Made by a program: the position numbers and the translations under genes
Assembly: GCA_902780365.1 (NCBI GenBank)
Contig: CACZFE010000083.1
Location: forward strand, 1 to 7,142
Direction: 5' to 3'
Length of the DNA: 7,142 nucleotides
From: an uncultured Spirochaetales bacterium
GTDB taxonomy: Bacteria > UBP6 > UBA1177
Shown: positions 1 through 5,634 of the stretch, piece after piece
Position numbering within the stretch: the first letter of the stretch is position 1
Layout: every line of letters starts with the position of its first letter
The notes under the pieces: generated by a model
The model's input: the letters and a program-made list of their open reading frames with translations, nothing else
What the model was told of the DNA's origin: nothing
The model's database searches: none

Positions 1-451
1 TTGCCGCTTCAGTCACCGTGATCCCGCTCCAGTTCTGATACAATGCGGTAATCAGCAGTTTTTGTGTCAGAAAAGAAATCTCCGTGCAGGGTTTCAGTTC
101 CCTGTTTCCGGTCTGATTCAGCATAACACCCAAAAACGGCAGATAAATCTGATGATCTTCCCAGATAAAAGGGATCCCTTCTTCCAGCATTCTGTCACGG
201 GAATAGCAGTTCATTTTTTTTAAATAAAGCGCACAATAAAATCCGCTGTAAAATTCGATCTGCTTCTGCTGCCGTCTTAGAATCGAAAGGTTCGTCTCAT
301 CAACCGGCACGGCAATCAGAAATTTGAGATTGTTCGTTTCCGCCATGTAAAACCGAAAACTGCCGCGGTAAATCAAGGGCAGTCTGTTCAGTTCCTCAAA
401 ATCAGACAAATCCACCGTCTGATGCAGGATTTTTTCAAGATATTCTTGCAT
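1..451 (-). CDS. Unrecognised protein, N-terminal 150 residues (possible winged-helix regulator), truncated by window edge
   Basis: The frame starts at ATG 451-449 and stays open to base 1, so the C-terminus lies outside the window. A perfect AGGAGG (463-458) sits six bases upstream of the ATG, which fixes the start. The protein begins MQEYLEKILHQTVDLSDFEE and contains the segments LIYRGSFRFYMAE, LSILRRQQKQIEFYSG and EGIPFIWEDHQIYLPFLGVM. No signal peptide or membrane segment is visible. The last visible stretch (SFLTQKLLITALY, then GITVTEAA) looks like the first helices of a winged helix-turn-helix domain. From memory this layout resembles uncharacterised, MarR-annotated proteins of Clostridia, with an N-terminal domain of unknown function and a C-terminal HTH. 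That is an impression, not a search result. A palindrome over its promoter (474-500) fits autoregulation. The gene is separated from the housekeeping block by a possible insertion-sequence end. I am sure it is coding and unsure of its role. Confidence 0.7.
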   Translation of the reverse strand, partial: MQEYLEKILHQTVDLSDFEELNRLPLIYRGSFRFYMAETNNLKFLIAVPVDETNLSILRRQQKQIEFYSGFYCALYLKKMNCYSRDRMLEEGIPFIWEDHQIYLPFLGVMLNQTGNRELKPCTEISFLTQKLLITALYQNWSGITVTEAA

Positions 452-473
452 CTTAAACCTCCTGAAACTTTTT

Positions 474-500
474 ATTTGTAACTTATTTTAGGTTACAAAT
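474..500. promoter_or_regulatory. Perfect 9-bp inverted repeat, candidate operator
   Basis: ATTTGTAAC (474-482) and its exact reverse complement GTTACAAAT (492-500) flank a 9-base AT-rich spacer. The half-site centres are 18 bp apart, not quite two helical turns, a geometry many dimeric repressors accept. The palindrome covers the -10 box and spacer of the predicted promoter for the gene starting at 451, so a bound protein would block RNA polymerase. The obvious candidate regulator is the protein of that gene itself. It is not followed by a T tract on the minus strand, so it is not a good terminator. Confidence 0.5.
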
Positions 501-503
501 CAA
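475..503 (-). promoter_or_regulatory. Predicted sigma-70-type promoter of the left-end gene
   Basis: On the minus strand, TTGATT (503-498) is followed after exactly 17 bases by TACAAA (480-475), a fair -35/-10 pair. Transcription would start near base 467, just upstream of the AGGAGG at 463-458 and the ATG at 451, giving a very short leader. The surroundings are AT-rich. The -10 box is only a partial match to TATAAT, so the call rests on spacing and position. Confidence 0.45.
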
Positions 504-614
504 ATTTTTCAGAAGAAAAACATCTGATTTCTATGGTTGAAGTCTGAGTTTTCGGTCGCTGAGCCTCGGTGGTTCTAGTCAAGGAAAAGTAGACACAAAA
601 AATGAGCCATTGAC

Positions 615-650
615 AAAAAAGGGTTCTACACCCGAAACGGGCGGAAGAGT
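615..650 (-). terminator. Imperfect GC-rich hairpin plus T6, probable terminator after ymdB (possibly also an IS end)
   Basis: Read on the minus strand, just past the ymdB stop codon, CTCTTCCGCCCG (650-639) can pair imperfectly across a TTT turn with CGGGTGTAGAA, with a solid CCCG/CGGG core at 641-638 and 634-631. An alternative 4-bp stem, GGGT (633-630) with ACCC (624-621), directly precedes six T residues (620-615). Either form gives a weak to moderate intrinsic terminator for the operon ending with ymdB. The two stems share the same GGG and cannot form together. The same bases look like the terminal repeat of an ISL3-type element, so this may be a terminator by coincidence. Confidence 0.4.
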
Positions 651-656
651 TTAATT

Positions 657-1442
657 TTATACTCTGATCCTTTCAATAGATACGCAACGGCTGGGGTTCA
701 GCTCGAAACCGGCGATTATTCCTTCGATTCTGATATCGTTTTTCGCCGGAACGAAATGCTGGGGAATGTTCGTGAGATAGCCTGCAATGCTCTCTTTTTC
801 GTTGAAACCGATAACTGAAAAGAATGAACCGCAGCGGCCAAGATCGGTGATGTAGCCCATTCTTTCGTTGATTATTTTTTCGTCCGAAGTCTGGACATGG
901 GTGTGAGTGCCGAAAAAAAGCTCGATTTCATCGGCTAAGTAGAAGCCGAAAGCCTCTTTTTCAGCTGTTGCTTCGGCGTGAAAGTCAAGAACGATTATGT
1001 CGGCGCCGTCCGAGCGCATTTTTTCGATCTCAGTAAGAGCTTTTTTGAAAGGATTGTCGATAGGGGGCATGAAAACTGTTCCCAAAAGGTTCAAAACGCC
1101 GATTTTTATTCCGGTCTTTTCGTGTGTTACGATGACCGAGCCTTTGCCGGGAAGATCGTCGGGATAATTAGCCGGCCGCAGAACGTAAGGTGTTTTGTCA
1201 ATAAATGAATAAATCTCGTTTCTGTTCCAGATGTGGTTCCCCGAAGTTATGACGTCTATTCCGCATGAGTGCAGAAGGTTTGCGTGCTTTTCCAGAAGTC
1301 CCATTCCTCCTGAAGTGTTTTCACCGTTTGCAATGACAAAATCGATTGAATAATTCTCAATGATTTTAGGAAGTTGTTCTTTTACAAAATTTCTTGCGTG
1401 TCTTCCGACTATGTCGCCTAAAGCAAGGATCCTGAAAGCCAT
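657..1442 (-). CDS. ymdB: YmdB-family metallophosphoesterase (putative 2',3'-cyclic nucleotide phosphodiesterase)
   Basis: This 261-residue protein has the usual length of the YmdB (TIGR00282) family. Its dinuclear-metal motifs are in order: GDIVGR with D10, GEN with E41 and N42, GNHIW with N69 and H70, DFHAEAT with H155, and GTHTHVQTSDE with H180 and H182. The Bacillus subtilis homologue hydrolyses 2',3'-cyclic nucleotides and affects motility and biofilm genes; the same reaction is inferred here. No signal peptide is present, so it should be cytosolic. The ATG lies one base after the rny stop codon with no convincing Shine-Dalgarno, which suggests translational coupling to rny. The rny-ymdB pairing is known from Firmicutes and other phyla and supports a link to RNA turnover. 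One small deviation is WN after GNHI, where WD is more usual. The C-terminus (SIERIRV) ends naturally, so the possible insertion just downstream did not truncate it. Confidence 0.95.
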   Translation of the reverse strand: MAFRILALGDIVGRHARNFVKEQLPKIIENYSIDFVIANGENTSGGMGLLEKHANLLHSCGIDVITSGNHIWNRNEIYSFIDKTPYVLRPANYPDDLPGKGSVIVTHEKTGIKIGVLNLLGTVFMPPIDNPFKKALTEIEKMRSDGADIIVLDFHAEATAEKEAFGFYLADEIELFFGTHTHVQTSDEKIINERMGYITDLGRCGSFFSVIGFNEKESIAGYLTNIPQHFVPAKNDIRIEGIIAGFELNPSRCVSIERIRV

Positions 1443-1443
1443 T

Positions 1444-3006
1444 TTACTGAGCGGTTGCGATGACTCTTGTTTCTCTTATAACGATGACCTTGATCTGACC
1501 GGGGTAGGAAAGGTCGGTCTCGATCTTTTTCGCGATATCGGTTGCGAGGGTGTAAGCGTTTTCGTCATTGACTTTTTCGGTATCGACCATGACTCTGAGC
1601 TCTCGTCCTGCCTGGATCGCAAACGATTTGTCAACGCCCGGGAAGGAGTTTGCGATATTTTCAAGGTCTGCAAGTCTCTGAACGTAAGCTTCGGCCATCT
1701 CTCTTCTTGCTCCGGGTCTTGCGCCGCTCAAAGCATCGGCAGCCGAAACGATGAAGTCAAGAACGGTCTCAGGCTTTACTTCGCCGTGGTGAGCCGCGAT
1801 CGCAGCAACGATCCTGTGCTGCTCGCCGTATTTTTCCGCAAGTTTCGCGCCGATCGAAGCGTGGCTTCCTTCGATTTCGTGGTCAACTGCTTTACCGATA
1901 TCGTGAAGAAGTCCCGCGCGTTTCGCGTTTTTGATGCTGTTTGCGCTGCAACCGAGTTCAGCTGCGATTTCTCCTGCGAGGAATGCCGCTTCAACAGAGT
2001 GTTTCCAGACATTCTGGCCGTAGCTCGTTCTGTATCTCAGACGACCGACAAGAAGAACGAGTTCCGGATGGAGCTTGTGGATCCCGAGGTCAAAAACAGC
2101 CTGATCACCCGCCTCTTTGATCGCCTTCCAGACTTCTTTCGTGCAGGCATCGAAAACTTCTTCGATTCTGCCGGGGTGGATCCTGCCGTCGGCAATGAGT
2201 TTCTGAAGAGTGAGAGAAGCGATCTGACGTCTGATCGGATTGAAGTTGCTGATGACTACAGCTTCAGGTGTATCGTCAATGATAAGGTCAACGCCTGTAA
2301 CAGCTTCGATCGCGCGGATGTTCCTTCCTTCACGGCCGATGATCCTGCCTTTCATTTCGTCATTCGGCAAACTTACAGTTGTAACAGTATTTTCAACGAC
2401 ATATTCGCCTGCATAGCGCTGGATCGCGGTCGAAAGGATCTCTTTGCTCTTCTTTTCGGCATCTTCGACCATCGCGTCTTCGATCGCCTTGATCTTTTTC
2501 GCGGCGTCGTGTTTCGCTTCGTCCTCGATTTTCTGAATGAGAACTTCTTTTGCCTCGTCCTGGGTCATTCCGGCGATTTTTTCAAGCTCGGTATTGACTT
2601 CGGTGAGCTTTTCTTCAAGCTGAACACGCTGATTGTCTAAGAAAATTTCATCATCTTTCTGTTTTTTCTCAATAGTTTTCAGCTCTTTCTCTTTGACGAT
2701 GTTGAGTTCGTCGCGCTGGGTGAGCTGTTCCTCGCGTTTGTTGAGCCTTCTTTCACGCTCTTTGAACTCCTTCAGAAGTTCGTTTTTTGAATTTTCAGTT
2801 TCTTTTTTGCCCTCAAGAATGATTTCCTGAGCCTTGATTTCAGCTTCTTTTACAACTTTTGCAGCATCGTCTTTCGCGTTGCTGAGCTCTTTCTGAGCCC
2901 TTTCCATTTTTTCTTTGAAAACGAGCGTTCTGAACATAGCCCAAAGTGCGATTCCGACTGCAATTCCGATAACAAGACCAATAATAAGAAAAATTATTGA
3001 TTCCAT
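1444..3006 (-). CDS. rny: Ribonuclease Y
   Basis: RNase Y is a membrane-anchored endoribonuclease that starts mRNA decay. This copy is 520 residues, the normal length. The domains are in the expected order. One N-terminal membrane helix (about residues 3-25) is followed by a long charged coiled coil rich in Lys and Glu (about 30-200). The KH RNA-binding domain spans about 208-270, with its GREG loop at 224-227. The HD metal-dependent phosphohydrolase domain runs from about 330 to 430, with H336, H368-D369 in LLHDIGK, H406-H407 in AHHGE and D424 in AADALSGARPGAR. The family signature LRYRTSYGQN is at 323-332. No key residue is missing. GGGAG a few bases upstream of ATG 3006 supports the start. 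It follows the cyclo-ligase gene by 13 bases and precedes ymdB by one base, so the three are probably one transcript. Identification is near certain. Confidence 0.98.
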   Translation of the reverse strand: MESIIFLIIGLVIGIAVGIALWAMFRTLVFKEKMERAQKELSNAKDDAAKVVKEAEIKAQEIILEGKKETENSKNELLKEFKERERRLNKREEQLTQRDELNIVKEKELKTIEKKQKDDEIFLDNQRVQLEEKLTEVNTELEKIAGMTQDEAKEVLIQKIEDEAKHDAAKKIKAIEDAMVEDAEKKSKEILSTAIQRYAGEYVVENTVTTVSLPNDEMKGRIIGREGRNIRAIEAVTGVDLIIDDTPEAVVISNFNPIRRQIASLTLQKLIADGRIHPGRIEEVFDACTKEVWKAIKEAGDQAVFDLGIHKLHPELVLLVGRLRYRTSYGQNVWKHSVEAAFLAGEIAAELGCSANSIKNAKRAGLLHDIGKAVDHEIEGSHASIGAKLAEKYGEQHRIVAAIAAHHGEVKPETVLDFIVSAADALSGARPGARREMAEAYVQRLADLENIANSFPGVDKSFAIQAGRELRVMVDTEKVNDENAYTLATDIAKKIETDLSYPGQIKVIVIRETRVIATAQ

Positions 3007-3019
3007 TTTGTTCTCCCTT

Positions 3020-3577
3020 TTAACTGTTTATAATAATCCTCTCCGGAGTCGCAACTGCGTCGAGCCGTTCGTCAAAAGGCTCCGAAAAGCCGTCTTCAAC
3101 GATCTGCAGGTCAAAAGCGACACCGAGAGTGTACGAATTCTTGTTTTTATATTTAAGCGTCGAGTCGTAAAAACCGCCGCCGTAACCGATACGCTCGCAT
3201 TTTTTCGAAAAAGCGACTCCGGGAACAATGAAAAGGTCGATATTTTCGATTTCGATTTTGTTCAAAGTTGTTTTCGGTTCCGGAATGTTGAAACTTCCTT
3301 TTTCAAAATCGTCCATATTTTTTGCTTCGTAAAACGAGAGTTTTTTCGTTCCGTTTTCGACTCTCGGAAAGAGAAAATGTTTCCCTTCGCAATCCAGAAG
3401 CAGTCTGACATCGACCTCGTTTTTTATCGGAATATAGAGCGCAATAAAATTGGATTTTTTGAAAATATCCAATGAAATCAATTTCTTATTTATTTTGTCG
3501 CTTAAAATAGTAATTTCTTCAGCACTCAGTTTTTTCCTGAGCGAAAGAATCTGTTTGCGTAAAGCAGATTTTTCCAA
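3020..3577 (-). CDS. ygfA: 5-formyltetrahydrofolate cyclo-ligase
   Basis: This enzyme uses ATP to convert 5-formyltetrahydrofolate to 5,10-methenyltetrahydrofolate, returning a storage or inhibitory folate to one-carbon metabolism. The family N-terminus is clear (LEKSALRKQILSLRKKLS), followed by IPIKNEVDVRLLL, LFIVPGVAFS and the nucleotide-binding loop RIGYGGGFYD (129-138). The C-terminal block EPFDERLDAVATPERII has Phe where many relatives have His before the first Asp. I chose the TTG at 3577-3575 because homologues normally begin just before the K-S-A-L-R-K motif; this gives 185 residues. An in-frame ATG at 3625 would add 16 residues (MFIYIFPGGAVRLLYN), but it falls inside a hairpin and leaves the strong GGAGG (3604-3600) within the coding region. 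The TTG start has its own difficulty: GGAGG lies 22 bases upstream, perhaps shortened by a small hairpin, while a weak AAGG is nearer. Function is confident, exact start is not. Confidence 0.92.
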   Translation of the reverse strand: MEKSALRKQILSLRKKLSAEEITILSDKINKKLISLDIFKKSNFIALYIPIKNEVDVRLLLDCEGKHFLFPRVENGTKKLSFYEAKNMDDFEKGSFNIPEPKTTLNKIEIENIDLFIVPGVAFSKKCERIGYGGGFYDSTLKYKNKNSYTLGVAFDLQIVEDGFSEPFDERLDAVATPERIIINS

Positions 3578-3587
3578 ATTATATAAA

Positions 3588-3604
3588 AGCCTTACGGCTC
3601 CTCC
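3588..3604 (-). promoter_or_regulatory. Shine-Dalgarno GGAGG followed by GTAA-loop mini-hairpin
   Basis: On the minus strand, GGAGG (3604-3600) is followed at once by AGCC-GTAA-GGCT (3599-3588), a 4-bp stem closed by a GNRA-type tetraloop. The TTG start at 3577 lies 22 bases past GGAGG. If the hairpin forms, the effective spacing falls to about 10 bases, within the working range. Hairpins that bridge an over-long spacer are known from phage T4. This element bears on which start codon of the cyclo-ligase gene is used. With a 4-bp stem the call is tentative. Confidence 0.35.
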
Positions 3605-3622
3605 GGGAAAAATATATATAAA

Positions 3623-3643
3623 CATCCGACCATATATCGGATG
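3623..3643 (-). terminator. 7-bp hairpin followed by T-rich tract: terminator or leader hairpin
   Basis: CATCCGA (3643-3637 on the minus strand) and TCGGATG (3629-3623) form a perfect 7-bp stem with a 7-base loop, followed by an AT-rich run ending in TTTTT (to about 3608). It lies between the CBM9-like gene and the cyclo-ligase gene, so it could terminate the upstream operon. It also lies just downstream of the predicted start site of the next operon, so it could be a leader hairpin or weak attenuator. The stem has four G-C or C-G pairs, so termination would be partial at best. Confidence 0.45.
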
Positions 3644-3654
3644 AACTTGGCGGC

Positions 3655-3683
3655 AAAGTATTAAAATTATATATAAATGTCAA
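3655..3683 (-). promoter_or_regulatory. Predicted promoter of the cyclo-ligase-rny-ymdB operon
   Basis: A perfect TTGACA (3683-3678) on the minus strand is followed after 17 very AT-rich bases by TACTTT (3660-3655). The -35 is consensus and the -10 is weak. A start near 3648 would give a leader of about 70 bases that contains the 3643-3623 hairpin and the GGAGG. It lies immediately after the stop codon of the CBM9-like gene, in the only real gap in the main gene block. Confidence 0.5.
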
Positions 3684-3691
3684 TTAAAAAA

Positions 3692-4246
3692 TTATAGTTT
3701 TTTAAAAAATTCGGGTCTGTGGAAGTCGGGTTTTCCGGTTTCGATTTCAAAAAGGGTCATGTAGTGCGGTGTCGGAGATTTGTCAGCGCACTTGTAAATG
3801 TTGCCTATGAGTGACATCGTGTCAATTTTGCAGCCGTCGAAAACAAAGACTTCCTTCGGGATCTTTACCGAAAGTTCGTAAGTTGTTTTTTCGTTTCTGA
3901 TCCCGAAGGGCTTGTTACCCAAAGTTGAAGAAAGTTCAATGTTTTCAATAATTTCAGGTTTAAGGAGTTCGCGGTTGAAGCGCTCTTTTCCGTGCTCGGC
4001 GAGGATGCAGCCGATGCAGCTGATCTCAAAATTGTAGTAAGATCCGTTGCCGAACGACAAAAACAGTTCGGAGCAGCTTTCTTCCCAAACTTTTGAATTT
4101 ATTTCGGAGTATTCCGCTTTTACGCTGGGTTCGGTTATGTGGAAAACTGCCGAAATTTCTTCGGGTGAAGCTTTGAAATCGCATAAAACTTCAAGATTTT
4201 CAAGCGGTTTTTGAGTCCATGCCTGCTTTAAAAAGTATAAAGTCAT
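3692..4246 (-). CDS. CBM9-like (DOMON-type) carbohydrate-binding domain protein, no signal peptide
   Basis: This 184-residue protein is a single CBM9-like beta-sandwich. Landmarks are VWEESCSELFLSF (53-65), YYNFEISCIGCILAEHG (70-86), LSVKIPKEVF (125-134), MSLIGNIYKCADKSPTPHY (144-162) and the ending PDFHRPEFF (173-181). These match the pattern I know from stand-alone CBM9-like proteins, where they are presumed to bind sugars; ligand and role here are unknown. No signal peptide or lipobox is visible, so it may be cytosolic or exported in an unusual way. Its ATG overlaps the TAA of the lipoprotein gene by one base (TAATG), with a GGA a few bases upstream, so translation is probably coupled. It is the last gene of the four-gene overlapping operon and is followed by an AT-rich promoter region. 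The family call is fairly secure; the function is not. Confidence 0.8.
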   Translation of the reverse strand: MTLYFLKQAWTQKPLENLEVLCDFKASPEEISAVFHITEPSVKAEYSEINSKVWEESCSELFLSFGNGSYYNFEISCIGCILAEHGKERFNRELLKPEIIENIELSSTLGNKPFGIRNEKTTYELSVKIPKEVFVFDGCKIDTMSLIGNIYKCADKSPTPHYMTLFEIETGKPDFHRPEFFKKL

Positions 4247-5634
4247 TATTTTTCCAGAAAATCGGTGAGAGTTTTCTCTTTTATGTTGAAGTATTCGTCG
4301 TATTCGATGATGTCGACAGCTTTTCCGCCGTAAACCACTTCCGGAAATCCCGTCATTTTTCCCAAAAGTTCGCCGCTTCCGGTTTCAAAAAGGTAGAAAG
4401 ATATTTCGGAAGGATTGAGGATATTTGTTTCTTTGAAAACGGTGTGTGTTGGATCGCTGTGAATGAGCGTGATGAATATTTCAGGGGAGTCAGTTTCTTT
4501 CGGGAAAGTGTAGCTGCTGAAACTTAATTCCTGCTCTGGTATATTTATAGAATATTTTTCAACTCTTACACTCGTGGGCTCAGGTTCTCCCGATTCTGTC
4601 GCGATGTAGAACGTGCTGCCAGAGAAGCCTGTTATGTTGATTACTTTCACGTTGCTGTCGGATAAATGTTCGGCAATTTTTTCGCCGGTCGAAATGTCGA
4701 AAATATAGACTTTGTCGAAGTAGCTTTCCCCGTTTTCGCCGCTCTGCATTTCCAGATTCCTGACGGTGAAGGCGACAAGCGAAACTTCCTCGTTGCATGA
4801 GAGGATCGTCGTTCCCGTGCGCGGATAATTCCAGTGTTCCTGGCCGTTTTTCACAAAAAGGACTGAAAAGAACTCGTCGCTCTGCGCGATCACGAAGCCG
4901 TCGTTTATGCAGCGGATCTTTCCGGCGTAAGGCTGTAGCCACTCGCTTTCGCCGCTAGAGATCTCATAACCGTTGATGAAGTCGTAATCGACAAGCAAGG
5001 TTTCGGGAAATGCGTGAAAATCGTTGAGATTTTCGAGAGTTTCGCTTTTCCACGCCTTTTTCCCGTCGGCAAGTTTGAGAGCCGTTATTCCCGATTCTTT
5101 CGTGCCGTAGAAAAACAGGTTCTCCTCGATCTCGAATTCAGCTGCAAGGTTTTCGTCGCTTCCAAGAGCGTTTTCCCAGATCTTTTCACCGCTTTCGATA
5201 TCGAAGGCGCATACCGAATTTTCACCGCAAAGAGTGTAAACTTTGCCGTTTTCGACTGTGAAACCTACTGATTCTGGCGAAAAAACGAGTTTCGACTCAG
5301 TTTCAAAGACCGTTTTGCCGGTTTCCCGCTCAAGAAGGCATACAAAATCCTTTTTGCAGTTGCAGGCAAGAAGGTCGCCGAAAATCTTCACTGCCGGAGT
5401 AAGCGGATGACCCGAAATGTTTCGTTCCCACTTCTCCGAAAACGGCGAGATCTTTGAGGCGAAAAGGTAATTCTGCAGGTCTTTCTGGTAAATGATGTAG
5501 ATATCGTCCTTTTCTGAAGTGTAGGAGAGCATCTTTCCGTTTTTGTGAAAGGTCTCACTGCATGAAATAGAAAAAAACAGTGAAATTACTAATGAAATTA
5601 AAAGAACTCTGTCTGAAATCAATTTTTTTCTCAT
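4246..5634 (-). CDS. PQQ-type beta-propeller lipoprotein (BamB-like fold), function unknown
   Basis: This is a 462-residue protein with a basic N-terminus (MRKKLISDR), a hydrophobic core and a probable lipobox FSISC, which would put the lipidated Cys at residue 25. Ser rather than Leu at position -3 makes it a weaker match. Ser after the Cys would allow outer-membrane sorting in a diderm. The mature part has repeated blades of the PQQ/WD40-like type, each ending in a D-x-x-[ST]-G-[EK]-x-x-[WF] pattern. Examples are LERETGKTVF (101-110), FDIESGEKIW (144-153), LKLADGKKAW (186-195), YEISSGESEW (223-232) and FDISTGEKIA (312-321). No enzyme signature is seen, so a binding or scaffolding role is more likely than PQQ catalysis. 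Several Cys occur early in the mature chain (91, 93, 99, 136, 142). Its ATG overlaps the stop of the M23 gene (ATGA), and its stop overlaps the next ATG. It does not look like true BamB by context. Confidence 0.82.
   Translation of the reverse strand: MRKKLISDRVLLISLVISLFFSISCSETFHKNGKMLSYTSEKDDIYIIYQKDLQNYLFASKISPFSEKWERNISGHPLTPAVKIFGDLLACNCKKDFVCLLERETGKTVFETESKLVFSPESVGFTVENGKVYTLCGENSVCAFDIESGEKIWENALGSDENLAAEFEIEENLFFYGTKESGITALKLADGKKAWKSETLENLNDFHAFPETLLVDYDFINGYEISSGESEWLQPYAGKIRCINDGFVIAQSDEFFSVLFVKNGQEHWNYPRTGTTILSCNEEVSLVAFTVRNLEMQSGENGESYFDKVYIFDISTGEKIAEHLSDSNVKVINITGFSGSTFYIATESGEPEPTSVRVEKYSINIPEQELSFSSYTFPKETDSPEIFITLIHSDPTHTVFKETNILNPSEISFYLFETGSGELLGKMTGFPEVVYGGKAVDIIEYDEYFNIKEKTLTDFLEK

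Noticed and set aside
509..527. TCAGA/TCTGA inverted repeat upstream of the left-end promoter
   Set aside because: Only 5 bp with a 9-base loop in AT-rich DNA, expected by chance. The adjacent 9-bp palindrome is much stronger.
530..592. Short plus-strand frame ending SEFSVAEPRWF before a stop, possible transposase tail
   Set aside because: Only about 15 codons between stops. I considered it as a remnant of a transposase C-terminus next to the possible IS end, but it is too short to support.
1360..2640. A 426-codon open frame on the plus strand opposite rny
   Set aside because: It is the mirror of a strongly codon-biased real gene (rny, with all domains intact). Its product has no recognisable domain and low-complexity composition, and it has no supporting start signal or promoter.
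3578..3691. 6S RNA or tetrahydrofolate riboswitch upstream of the cyclo-ligase gene
   Set aside because: Both are known near folate or ygfA genes in some bacteria, but the leader is only about 70 bases and lacks the long paired arms and conserved cores of either RNA.
4246..5634. True BamB or a PQQ-dependent dehydrogenase
   Set aside because: The propeller repeats fit the fold, but there are no catalytic or PQQ-binding signatures, and the neighbours are not those usual for bamB, so only a fold-level call is justified.
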